From NCBI GenBank assembly GCA_018648805.1, contig JABGQM010000027.1:1-62771 (forward strand): a stretch of 62,771 nt of DNA, written 5' to 3'. The notes under the pieces were generated by a model, which had not been told where the DNA came from, ran no database searches, and worked only from the letters and a program-made list of their open reading frames with translations. Position 1 is the stretch's first letter; each line of letters begins with the position of its first letter. Both the position numbers and the translations under genes were made by a program. This stretch comes from Verrucomicrobiota bacterium. GTDB taxonomy: Bacteria; Verrucomicrobiota; Kiritimatiellia; UBA8416; JABMPJ01. Positions 52,679 to 60,328 of this stretch are shown here, piece after piece.

Positions 52679-53806
52679 TCAGTCATCGAAAGGCATGGTG
52701 TCGGCAACTGTCTTCGCCCAGTCATTCAGATCCAGGCATTGATCGCGGGTAATGGTGCGCTTTTCACGGTGGTAAGGAAAGGGCGCAAGCATAAGCAGAT
52801 GGCCCGCCACGCAGGCATCAAAGTATTTACCGGGTGGCTTGTAGAGCGGGGAGAAGCCATTTTCCAACAACACGACCAGCGGCAGGCCGGCATCCAGCGC
52901 AGCGCGTGCAATCTCTTTCTCGCCAGGGCTGATACAGGGCGACACCAGGACAGCGCCATGCTCGGCAGCGTAGAGAAGCTCCGCTTTCTGGTCAGCCAGG
53001 GCCTCCTGCGAGATGCGGCGCGAGACCTGGACCTGCCGCTTCACGGGACGATCCAGGAGAAACCGGTTTCCGATCGCGGGGCAGGAGCGCTCGGGCGTCA
53101 CGGGGAGATCGGAGACCACCGTGAACAACTCCGGGTGGGCCCGTTTCAGCGCCAGCCGTCGTGGGTTGTCGGCAATGTAGCGCGACATGACCGCGAGCTG
53201 CCCCTTGCGCAACAAGATGGTGTCTTGAAAACCCTCCTGCCAGAGGGTAGACGCGCCAGCAGGGGCAGCTGCCGGCACTGAACCGGGCAGGAGCACCCCC
53301 TTGCTCGGGTTCGGTGGCAGGAGCAGCCCCTTGCTCGGGTTCGGTGGCAGGAGCAGCCCCTTGCTCCTGCATTCCCGAGTGCTAACCCGCTTAAACGCCT
53401 TCACCATGTGCCCCAAGTGGCGCTCTTGGCGCTCCTTCACCCACAGAATGCCGTGAAAATGGTCAGGCATGGCCACGCATTCGCAGGCCTCCACTCCGGG
53501 GTAAACGCGCGAGGTGCGCCGCCACACCTCTTGCACCACCTCCCCCATGGGCGAAAGCGTGAGCAACCCACCCGCGTCGGCAGCCCCAGGTTCGGTGTCG
53601 GGAGCCCCAGGTTCGGTGTCGGGAGCAGCAGGTCCGGTGTCGGGAGCAGCAGGTCCGGTGTCGGGAGCAGCCCCCTGCTCCCGAATCCCCCGAATCCCCT
53701 GAATCTCCCCCACCTCACTCAAGCACATGCGCCGCGGCTCAGTCACGATCGTGAGCATGTAAAAGGAGGGGGCGCAGTAGTCGTGCTCCCAGCAGCGTTG
53801 GCTCAT
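52679..53806 (-). CDS. RAYT-type Y1 transposase with Rossmann-like domain and in-frame repeats
   Basis: 375 residues from the ATG at 53806; an upstream ATG at 53833 overlaps the sulfatase end. The HUH/Y1 core has 'APSFYMLTIVTEPRRMCLS', 'AMPDHFHGILWV' (His116, His118) and the nucleophile Tyr210 in 'MSRYIADNPRRLAL'. Two blocks of low-complexity repeats interrupt the core: residues ~45-77 ('APDTGPA' type, 21-bp unit) and ~148-175 ('NPSKGLLLPP', 30-bp unit). The C-terminal domain (about 245-375) has 'GAVLVSPCISPGEKEIARAA', 'LPLVVLLENGFSPLYKPPGK' and 'LLMLAPFPY'. This looks DprA/SLOG-like and matches the weaker domain of the RAYT at 28.3 kb. It sits 12 bp after one sulfatase and 9 bp before another. 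Confidence 0.83.
   Translation of the reverse strand: MSQRCWEHDYCAPSFYMLTIVTEPRRMCLSEVGEIQGIRGIREQGAAPDTGPAAPDTGPAAPDTEPGAPDTEPGAADAGGLLTLSPMGEVVQEVWRRTSRVYPGVEACECVAMPDHFHGILWVKERQERHLGHMVKAFKRVSTRECRSKGLLLPPNPSKGLLLPPNPSKGVLLPGSVPAAAPAGASTLWQEGFQDTILLRKGQLAVMSRYIADNPRRLALKRAHPELFTVVSDLPVTPERSCPAIGNRFLLDRPVKRQVQVSRRISQEALADQKAELLYAAEHGAVLVSPCISPGEKEIARAALDAGLPLVVLLENGFSPLYKPPGKYFDACVAGHLLMLAPFPYHREKRTITRDQCLDLNDWAKTVADTMPFDD
53286..53370. repeat. 30-bp tandem repeat within the second RAYT gene
   Basis: Two full copies and one partial copy of a 30-bp unit that contains GGAGCAGCCCCTTGCTC, itself a near-palindrome (GAGCA...TGCTC). Read on the minus strand, each copy gives ten residues ('NPSKGLLLPP'), so copy number can change without breaking the frame. 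Confidence 0.75.
53577..53720. repeat. 21-bp tandem repeat and REP-like tract within the second RAYT gene
   Basis: Four to five copies of a 21-bp unit (GGTGTCGGGAGCAGCAGGTCC and variants) are followed by a GGAGCAGCCCCCTGCTCC palindrome and CCCGAATC repeats. They encode the 'APDTGPA' and 'GIRGIREQGAAP' residues. The palindrome plus CCCGAATC order is the same as in the intergenic REP-like sites at 16.0 and 29.3 kb. Confidence 0.7.
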
Positions 53807-53817
53807 GCCAGTTAGGC

Positions 53818-55371
53818 TCACTTCGCACTCCACCGCTTCATGCCAGGAAAGGCGTCTTCCGGCCCGGACCCAGCCAGCAACTCATCCACCCGCACGGCCT
53901 TATGGTTTTCCCAGGTGCCGTGGTACATGTTGCCGTCGCAGGCCTGCAGCAGCTTGGTGGCCATCTCCTCCAGCTTCTCTGGTTGCTCGGCCGCGAGATT
54001 CTTCTCCTCCCGATAATCGTCGGGCAAGTAGAAGAGCTGGAAGCGACGCACAGGGGTCAGGTAGCGCACTTTCCAGCCATCAGGTGTCACCAGGGCAGGA
54101 CCCACGCTACCCGCAAAGGCCACATAGTCGTGCTGCGGCTGTTCAGCATCTTGCAACACCGGCAGGAATGAAAGGCCGTCCTTCCACTCGGGCAGTTCCA
54201 CGCCCAACAGGTCGGCCATCGTGGCCATGGTGTCGTAGTTGGCCAGGACATGATCGCACACCGTCCCGGCCTGCGTATCACCGGGATAGCGAACAATGAA
54301 GGGAATACGCGCGCCGCCCTCGAGGCTACACAGCTTCTTGCCGCTAAACCCGTCGTTGCCGTTGAAAACGTCGCCCACAAGCGCGGTGTTGTAGTTGATG
54401 TCGATATGATCGATCTTGCGTCCGTCGACCGTCTTCTTTCCTCCAGAACAGCGCCCCTCCTCCGTGTAGTAAGCGCACTCATGACCATTGTCTGAAGCGA
54501 AGACGATGACCGTCTTCTCCAGCAAACCCAACTCCTTGAGCAGCCCGTAGATCATGCCTACCGTATCGTCGAGACGAAGGATCATGGAGGCGTACTCCTT
54601 TTCCCAGAGGCTCAAGGCCGCCGCATCCTTGACGCCCGGATGGACCTCGGGCACCGCCGTTGGCCCGTGAGGAAGCTGCGAGGGATGATGCAGGAAGAAG
54701 GGCTCGTCCTTATGCTTGCGGATAAAAGCTTCAATCTTCTGGTTGAAGAGATCCTGCGAATAGACCGCCCGTCCGCCCTCCGCGGCGACGCGCTGACGGG
54801 CCTCAGGTGTTTCCTTCTGATAGGTAGAACCACAGCTGGCATGTTCATTGCCCTCGATCTTCACCATCTCACCGTTCTCCCAGAGGAACGGCGGATAAAA
54901 CCCATGGCAGCGCGCGTGATCGTAGTAGCCAAAGTGGTAATCCCAGCCGTGCTTGGCCAGGCGCTCGGGCGTCGTCGCGAAGCCCCACTCCAGCTTGCCG
55001 ACCTGACCGGTCACCAGTCCTGCCTGCTTGGCGATATCTGCGAGGAAGACCTCGTCCGAACGCTCATTGAAGCTGGTATTGTTGATCAGCTCGCGGATCA
55101 CCTCATAGCTCCGTCCGCCGGTGGAGAGCTCTTTGTAGATCCCTGCCTTCGAGTAGCTCCACGTGCCGGCATGACAGTCGTGATAGCCGGTCAGCAGACT
55201 CGCCCGCGCCGGTGCACAGACCGCGCACCCATAGGCGTTTGAGAAGCGCCGCCCCTCGGCCGCCAGCCGGTCAATATTGGGCGTCTCGAAATGCTCCTGC
55301 CCATAACAGCTCAGCATCCCCCGCCCCAGGTCATCCGCATAGATATAGATCACGTTCATCTTGTCACTCAT
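53818..55371 (-). CDS. Sulfatase, C-A-P-A-R type
   Basis: 517 residues from the ATG at 55371; an ATG four codons on (55359) is also possible. 'MNVIYIYADDLGRGMLSCYG' and C52-A-P-A-R ('GCAVCAPARASLLTGYHDCH') define the active site. The usual KWH motif is replaced by 'GQVGKLEWGFATT' (Lys-Leu-Glu), a notable change. 'FASDNGHECAYYTEEGRC' completes it. No signal peptide. The gene begins just beyond a paired inverted repeat and ends 12 bp before the RAYT. Confidence 0.88.
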   Translation of the reverse strand: MSDKMNVIYIYADDLGRGMLSCYGQEHFETPNIDRLAAEGRRFSNAYGCAVCAPARASLLTGYHDCHAGTWSYSKAGIYKELSTGGRSYEVIRELINNTSFNERSDEVFLADIAKQAGLVTGQVGKLEWGFATTPERLAKHGWDYHFGYYDHARCHGFYPPFLWENGEMVKIEGNEHASCGSTYQKETPEARQRVAAEGGRAVYSQDLFNQKIEAFIRKHKDEPFFLHHPSQLPHGPTAVPEVHPGVKDAAALSLWEKEYASMILRLDDTVGMIYGLLKELGLLEKTVIVFASDNGHECAYYTEEGRCSGGKKTVDGRKIDHIDINYNTALVGDVFNGNDGFSGKKLCSLEGGARIPFIVRYPGDTQAGTVCDHVLANYDTMATMADLLGVELPEWKDGLSFLPVLQDAEQPQHDYVAFAGSVGPALVTPDGWKVRYLTPVRRFQLFYLPDDYREEKNLAAEQPEKLEEMATKLLQACDGNMYHGTWENHKAVRVDELLAGSGPEDAFPGMKRWSAK

Positions 55372-55405
55372 CCTTCTCATCCAGGGCGCCGTAGTCGCGC
55401 CCCAC

Positions 55406-55491
55406 GTAGCCCGCTCTCGCCGAGAGCGCGGCCATTCAATCGAGTGCTCTTCCGCCGCAGGCGGGCCTCGCTTTCGGCGAAAGCGGGCTAC
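55406..55491. repeat. Paired inverted REP (BIME-like) 1
   Basis: A 26-bp element GTAGCCCGCTCTCGCCGAGAG... (55406-55431) and its inverted relative ending ...AAGCGGGCTAC (55466-55491) flank a 34-bp spacer. Each arm has its own small hairpin (CTCTCGCCGAGAG; CTTTCGGCGAAAG). The arms would also pair with each other. It is in the gap between two sulfatase genes. Confidence 0.78.
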
Positions 55492-55523
55492 AACATGCGA
55501 CGCTCATGCGTCGCATCCCACCC

Positions 55524-56909
55524 CTACCCGCCCATCACCTTCGTATCAGGCGTATCATACGCCGCCACGATGTAGGGATGGTTTTCATCGTAGGTTGCCA
55601 ACGGCTTGGGATTTTCCACCCGGCCAACCTCTCTCTTCCCGCTCCCCTCGTCCCCGGTAAGCACGTCACCGAGATCCTGACGGGCACGTTCGGCCTCGGC
55701 CTTGAGAGCTTCGACAATCTCGGGATGGTCATCGAAGAGGTTGTGTTCTTCGCCGATGTCCTGGTCCAGGTCGTAGAGCTCGTCCACGCCTTCGTCGGCC
55801 TTGTCGAAAGCCTTGCCCTTGGCAAAATGCAGCTTCCACTTCCCTCTGCGCACCGCCTCCAGGTTGTCGAGGCGGTAGTACCAGAAACTCTCGTGAGGTG
55901 AGGTCGCGCCCTCGTCACCAAAGATCAGTGGCGAGATGTCCTTGCCATCAATCACGCGGTCCTGCGGTTCGGTGGTACCGGTCATGCGCGCAAAGGTCGG
56001 CATGAAGTCCATCGAGGTCACCAGATCGTCGCAGATGCGACCCGCCGGCACCTTGCCGGGATACCTGACAATGCACGGCACGCGCTGGCCACCCTCCCAG
56101 GTCTGGAACTTGGTGCCACGCAACGGCGCGTTGCTACCGCCTTCGCCGCGCGCCCGTGAGCCGTTGTCGCTCGTAAAGATCACCATAGTGTTGTCATCCA
56201 GCCCCTGACGCTGCAGCTCATCGAAGATCACCCCGGCCACCCAGTCGATGCACTCGACCGCGCCGCCGTAACCACCATTCTCGGCCTGCTTCAGAAAGCG
56301 ATTCGGAACAAAGAGCGGCACATGCACGTACATGTGGGCCAGATAGAGAAAGAAGGGCCCTTCCTTCTGGTCACGGATGAAGCGTACACACTCCTCTGTG
56401 TAGCGCTCGGTCAATCCGCGCTGGTCGGGCTGCTCCTGGATCACATCCTCATCGCGAAGCAACGGCAACGGCACCCGCTTGTGCAGATTCTCAGGCTTGC
56501 CCTGAATGCCCATGTCGTTGCTGTACGGAAGGCCGTAGTACTCGTCAAACCCGTGATGGGTGGGCAGGAACTCGGGCTGATCGCCGCAATGCCACTTGCC
56601 CACAATCTTGGTGCGGTACCCCTGGCCTTTCAAAACATCGGCCAGGGTAATCTCATCCGGGCTGAGGCCGATGGCATCTCCCGGAAACAGCACGCCATTG
56701 ATGCCCACGCGCTGAGGATAGCAGCCGGTCAGCATGGCGGCGCGTGAAGCGGAGCAGACAGGCGACATGACGTGGTAGTCCGTGAAGCGCACGCCCTCTT
56801 CCGCCATCTTGTCGAGGTAGGGCGTCTTGTTGACCGGTGACCCGTAGCAGGCCAGGTCGCCATAGCCCAGGTCGTCACAGTTGATCAGGATAATGTTTGG
56901 TTTGTTCAT
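55524..56909 (-). CDS. Sulfatase, C-S-A-S-R type
   Basis: 461 residues. 'KPNIILINCDDLGYGDLACY' and C52-S-A-S-R ('SPVCSASRAAMLTGCYPQRV') define it. This is the only member here with Ala at the third motif position; C-x-A-x-R is a known alternative recognised by sulfatase maturases. 'IVGKWHCGDQPEFLPTHHGF' and 'FTSDNGSRARGEGGSNAPLR' are typical of arylsulfatase A-like enzymes. No signal peptide. It is flanked on both sides by BIME-like repeats. Confidence 0.9.
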   Translation of the reverse strand: MNKPNIILINCDDLGYGDLACYGSPVNKTPYLDKMAEEGVRFTDYHVMSPVCSASRAAMLTGCYPQRVGINGVLFPGDAIGLSPDEITLADVLKGQGYRTKIVGKWHCGDQPEFLPTHHGFDEYYGLPYSNDMGIQGKPENLHKRVPLPLLRDEDVIQEQPDQRGLTERYTEECVRFIRDQKEGPFFLYLAHMYVHVPLFVPNRFLKQAENGGYGGAVECIDWVAGVIFDELQRQGLDDNTMVIFTSDNGSRARGEGGSNAPLRGTKFQTWEGGQRVPCIVRYPGKVPAGRICDDLVTSMDFMPTFARMTGTTEPQDRVIDGKDISPLIFGDEGATSPHESFWYYRLDNLEAVRRGKWKLHFAKGKAFDKADEGVDELYDLDQDIGEEHNLFDDHPEIVEALKAEAERARQDLGDVLTGDEGSGKREVGRVENPKPLATYDENHPYIVAAYDTPDTKVMGG

Positions 56910-56970
56910 GAGTCGCGTTCCTTTGTTTCTATAGGGTCTCTGTCCGAAGAAGCTCTACCCATCCTCTCAT

Positions 56971-57055
56971 GTAGCCCGCTCTCGCCGAGAGCGAGGCAGA
57001 TACGATGAACGTGTCGGTTGCGGCGGGGGCCTCGCGCTTGGCAAGCGCGGGCTAC
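56971..57055. repeat. Paired inverted REP (BIME-like) 2
   Basis: Same structure as the pair at 55406-55491: GTAGCCCGCTCTCGCCGAGAG... at 56971-56996 and the inverted arm CCTCGCGCTTGGCAAGCGCG... ending at 57055, with a 33-bp spacer of different sequence. It is in the 205-bp gap between the sialate esterase-like and sulfatase genes. The two copies bracket a single sulfatase gene. Confidence 0.78.
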
Positions 57056-57114
57056 AGCCAGATGAGCCCTTCCCGCAACAGAAACTGAGTAACAGCTCTA
57101 CCTTCACTCAGCCC

Positions 57115-58614
57115 CTACTCCTTCGTCCCGTACCCATTGGTGCTGAAGGGACCGACCGGCTGGCCATCCTTGTTATAAAGCAGGTTGCCGCATGGGTGCC
57201 GGGTGTAGGCGTAGCGTGCGGCGATGGGTTCTTTGACATCCTTACTGGAGACCACCAGCTCAGAACCGTCGATCTTACCGTCGGCCCAGTGCCAAGTGCC
57301 ATCCTTGGCCTGGATCGCCAGCCATTGCAGTTTCGCATCCGGGGTCGGCGTGGGAGGCAAGAAGCCCTCCTTCTTCGCAATCATCAGACCGTTCTGCGCG
57401 TTGTCAAAGGAGACACGGATGGTGTTGCCCTTGATTTTGTGACCTGTGTAGAGCGGACATGCGGTGATATCCTTAAACCCATACTCCTTCTGCAACACCG
57501 AACGCGCCAAACGGACACCGGTGTCATACTTGTTGGGCGGATGCTCGCCGGGCGCGCCGATATCGATCGTCACCGCCATGCCGGTGTTCTTGAGCGCGAG
57601 CGTCTCGAAGTAGGCCTGACGAATCTCAGCGCGGCCATCGCCGCCGGCGGGGTACTCGAGAGTGGACTGGCCGATTCCGGGCAACTGCACGAAGTGGACC
57701 GGGAAATCGGCCCCTGGCACGCCGGAGTCCGACGAAGGCGGCTGCTTCCAGACCTTCCGCCACCCCGTGATCAGCGACTCGAGCTTCGGCTGATAGCCGC
57801 GACCATCCTTCTCGTTGCTCTCGCCCTGATACCAGATCGCACCGCGGATGCCGTAGCCGACCAGTGGGCTCAGCAGCCGGGTGTAATTGCCACCTGTGGC
57901 ATAAGGGGGCTGGTTCAACCAGCTCTCGATGTTTGAACCACCCACGGCGGTCACCATCAGCCCCATGGGCACAAGGGCTTCCCGCTGCACGCGGCGCGCA
58001 AAGAAGAAGGCCACCCGTGAGATATGCACAGCCGTTTCCGGACTGCAAATCTGCCACTTGTTCTCGGACACATCAAGACGACGCAGGGCCGGATAGTGAG
58101 CCGTGACCACACTGTTCGTTGGGTAGTTCTTGGGATGACCAGCGCGCTTCATACGGCCAGCCATGTTCGACTGACCGGCACATAGCCAGACATCCCCCAT
58201 TACCAGATTGGTGATCGCCGAGACGGCCTCCTCGCCGTCCTTCGCGCAGACGATCGTCATTGTCTTCCCTGCCGGGCAGTCGTTGACCGATTTCAGCTTC
58301 ACCGCATCCATCGTCTCAAGCACGACCCGCCACCGGCCCTGCTTGTCGGCGGTGGCGGTCTTGTCCTGACCATCGAAGGTGACCGTCACCTTGGCTCCGG
58401 GGAGCGACGTCCCCCACACCGGCAATGGCATCTGCTGCTGCAACACGGCATTGTCCCGGAACGGAACCGCGCAGCTAGCCGCAAGAGTGAGCACTGTCTC
58501 AAGCGGTTTCGCCTCAGGTGCCGGCTTGGGCTTCGCGGCGCATGCCCCGGTTGCGATGATCGCGCAAGCCACCAGCCCCCACCTGATCATGAATCTGCCT
58601 GTTGCTGTTCTCAT
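57115..58614 (-). CDS. Sialate O-acetylesterase-like (SASA) hydrolase, exported
   Basis: 499 residues from the ATG at 58614. The N-terminus is a signal with a lipobox-like Cys25 ('CAIIATGACAAKP'), so it is probably a lipoprotein or secreted. 'NLVMGDVWLCAGQSNMAGRM' holds the nucleophile Ser149, and 'GAIWYQGESNEKDGRGYQ' and the late 'GEHPPNKYDTGVRLAR' (His) complete the SASA/DUF303 pattern. These enzymes remove O-acetyl groups from sialic acids or, in many environmental bacteria, other sugars. An N-terminal beta-sandwich (about 40-135) precedes the catalytic domain. It is exported, like the heparinase-like lyase and the SGNH lipoprotein. Confidence 0.85.
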   Translation of the reverse strand: MRTATGRFMIRWGLVACAIIATGACAAKPKPAPEAKPLETVLTLAASCAVPFRDNAVLQQQMPLPVWGTSLPGAKVTVTFDGQDKTATADKQGRWRVVLETMDAVKLKSVNDCPAGKTMTIVCAKDGEEAVSAITNLVMGDVWLCAGQSNMAGRMKRAGHPKNYPTNSVVTAHYPALRRLDVSENKWQICSPETAVHISRVAFFFARRVQREALVPMGLMVTAVGGSNIESWLNQPPYATGGNYTRLLSPLVGYGIRGAIWYQGESNEKDGRGYQPKLESLITGWRKVWKQPPSSDSGVPGADFPVHFVQLPGIGQSTLEYPAGGDGRAEIRQAYFETLALKNTGMAVTIDIGAPGEHPPNKYDTGVRLARSVLQKEYGFKDITACPLYTGHKIKGNTIRVSFDNAQNGLMIAKKEGFLPPTPTPDAKLQWLAIQAKDGTWHWADGKIDGSELVVSSKDVKEPIAARYAYTRHPCGNLLYNKDGQPVGPFSTNGYGTKE

Positions 58615-58662
58615 CTCCAAAATCCCTTCACTCTATGCTGCTCATACTTTGGTTCCGTGAGC

Positions 58663-58703
58663 ACTTGGGTATTCCAGTCTTCCCTTGGGTATTTGGGTAT
58701 TTC
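58663..58703. repeat. Short TTGGGTATT tandem repeat
   Basis: Three copies of TTGGGTATT, the last two adjacent, in the gap between the M24 peptidase and SASA genes. The remainder of the gap has nothing else visible. Confidence 0.5.
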
Positions 58704-58712
58704 TCCCCCCGC

Positions 58713-60086
58713 CTACATCTTGCGGCCGGGCTCCCATGCAAGCGCCGTGTCGTACAGCGGGAACCTGCCCGCTTCCTTCATGGTGGCCTCAATTTCATCG
58801 CACTCCAGCGGAGCTGATTCGGTGAAGTTCTCGACACCATCGTCGGTGATGAGCACGGTGTCTTCGCTACGGATATAGAGTTCTTCCTCGGCCACTGTCA
58901 TCATGGGATCCACGGAGAGTACCACGCCCGGCTCCAGGGGTTTGTGCTTGTACGGCGAGCCGTCATGCACGGCCAAGCCCACGGGGTGTGAGAGTGGGTT
59001 GGACTGCAGCACGCGCTCGGCGGCCACTCGGTAGACCTCTTTGGAGAACGTGGTCTTCTCCAGCACGCCGGCCATGATCCTGGCCGCTTCCTGTTGGACC
59101 CCGTCCTTCGTGACGCCTGGCTTGAGCAGACCGAGCAGCGTCTTGTGATAGGTGGTGATGTAGCTATAGAGCTCGCGCTGCCACGGTTCGTAGGTTCCGT
59201 TCACCGGCCAGATGCGGCCGATATCGCTGGCGTACTGCGCGTAGTCGGGAGCAGAATCCATCAGCACAATGTCACCGTCAGCCAGTATGGCGTCGTTGCG
59301 CCAGTAGTGGCCGAACTGCATGTTGTTGCCGGCAGCAATAATCTGCGAATACGCCTCCCCCGTTGCGCCGTGCGTGTAGTAGATGTAACTGGCCACGGCG
59401 GCTAGCTGCCGCTCGACCAGCCCGGGCTTGGTCATGCGCATCGCTTCGGTTGTCGCCAGCGCGGAGAGATAGCCCGCGCGGCGCAGCATCTCGATTTCGC
59501 TGCCGGTCTTTACCCGACGCATCTCCGCAACGATCGGCGTCAGACCCTTGATCTCGATGTCAGGATTACGCGACGTGACCAGACTGATGAAGGCCTGGTT
59601 GGCCGATGGGCGTCCATCCCAGGGGTTCTCGGCTCTCTGCTGGGCTTTTGCGGCCCCGACGAAGCGCGTCTGGCAGGCAAACTCATCCTCGGCGTCCTGT
59701 ACGTAGAGCGTCTTGATGGCACCCAGATCGTCGGCCAATAGCGCGACATCGCGCACCTCATCGACGCCGATCGCGGCCTTGATCTCCGCCGCATCCACCA
59801 CCCCCACCCCGGTATCATCGGGATGCTTCTCAGGATCACGCTGCTGCACGTAGAGCGTGCTCTTGCGCTCGCCGCCGGAGAGCATCAGGAAGGCGCCGGG
59901 GGTCTCGATCCCGGCAAAGTAGTAAAAGGTCTTGGACTGCAGGAAGCGCGGTCCGTGCTCTTCGCTGGCGCCGCGCAGCAGCACATGGACATCGGGTCCC
60001 ACCTCGTCGAGCAGCCGCTCGCGTCGAACCACGAGCTCCTCGGCGGGTAAATGTTTCTGGAAAAACCGTTCGTCAGCTTTCTTCAT
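58713..60086 (-). CDS. Xaa-Pro aminopeptidase-like M24 metallopeptidase
   Basis: 457 residues. The N-terminal creatinase-like domain (1-175) has 'FLQSKTFYYFAGIETPGAFL', as in aminopeptidase P. The pita-bread domain has 'VLMDSAPDYAQYASDIGRIWP' (two Asp), 'LSHPVGLAVHDGSP' (His), 'VVLSVDPMMT' and 'YIRSEDTVLITDDG' (Glu). The fourth ligand, normally Glu in 'EPG', is Asp here. The likely activity is removal of the N-terminal residue before proline. It is unusual in a glycan cluster and could help degrade the peptide part of Pro-rich glycopeptides. RBS AAAAGGA upstream; no signal peptide. Confidence 0.85.
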   Translation of the reverse strand: MKKADERFFQKHLPAEELVVRRERLLDEVGPDVHVLLRGASEEHGPRFLQSKTFYYFAGIETPGAFLMLSGGERKSTLYVQQRDPEKHPDDTGVGVVDAAEIKAAIGVDEVRDVALLADDLGAIKTLYVQDAEDEFACQTRFVGAAKAQQRAENPWDGRPSANQAFISLVTSRNPDIEIKGLTPIVAEMRRVKTGSEIEMLRRAGYLSALATTEAMRMTKPGLVERQLAAVASYIYYTHGATGEAYSQIIAAGNNMQFGHYWRNDAILADGDIVLMDSAPDYAQYASDIGRIWPVNGTYEPWQRELYSYITTYHKTLLGLLKPGVTKDGVQQEAARIMAGVLEKTTFSKEVYRVAAERVLQSNPLSHPVGLAVHDGSPYKHKPLEPGVVLSVDPMMTVAEEELYIRSEDTVLITDDGVENFTESAPLECDEIEATMKEAGRFPLYDTALAWEPGRKM

Positions 60087-60200
60087 CGTTGTGTCCTTTT
60101 GTTATAGAGGTTTCTGTCAAAAGCGTCCATGCCCGTAAGGCCCGCACCTTCTGTCTATCAGGGGATCGCGACCAATCGACCGTTCTCCCCCCGTCTCCCT

Positions 60201-60328
60201 ACACTTAACCGCTTTCTTACTCGCCGCCCTTACTCGGATACCCTTAACCGACCTGCTTACTCGTCATGGCGTTAGCCGTTGCAAGAGAGTCGTTTAAGCG
60301 TATCCGACTAAGTGTGGCGGTTAAGTGT
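60201..60328. repeat. Large imperfect palindrome (MITE-like) at the end of a sulfatase gene
   Basis: Outer arms ACACTTAACCGC (60201-60212) and GCGGTTAAGTGT (60317-60328) are perfect inverses. Inner arms at 60232-60248 and 60292-60309 (ACTCGGATACCCTTAAC against GTTTAAGCGTATCCGACT) also pair. Further TTACTCG and GGTTAAG copies lie around them. The right arm contains the last codons and stop of the sulfatase gene, so the element probably inserted there. Confidence 0.65.

Noticed and set aside
53286..53720. Repeat blocks considered as a CRISPR array
   Set aside because: Units are directly adjacent without unique spacers and lie in frame inside a RAYT gene.
60201..60328. Palindrome considered as an intrinsic terminator of the sulfatase gene
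   Set aside because: The loop is about 40 bp, there is no T tract, and the outer arms with repeated TTAACC motifs fit a mobile palindrome better. Some termination effect cannot be excluded.
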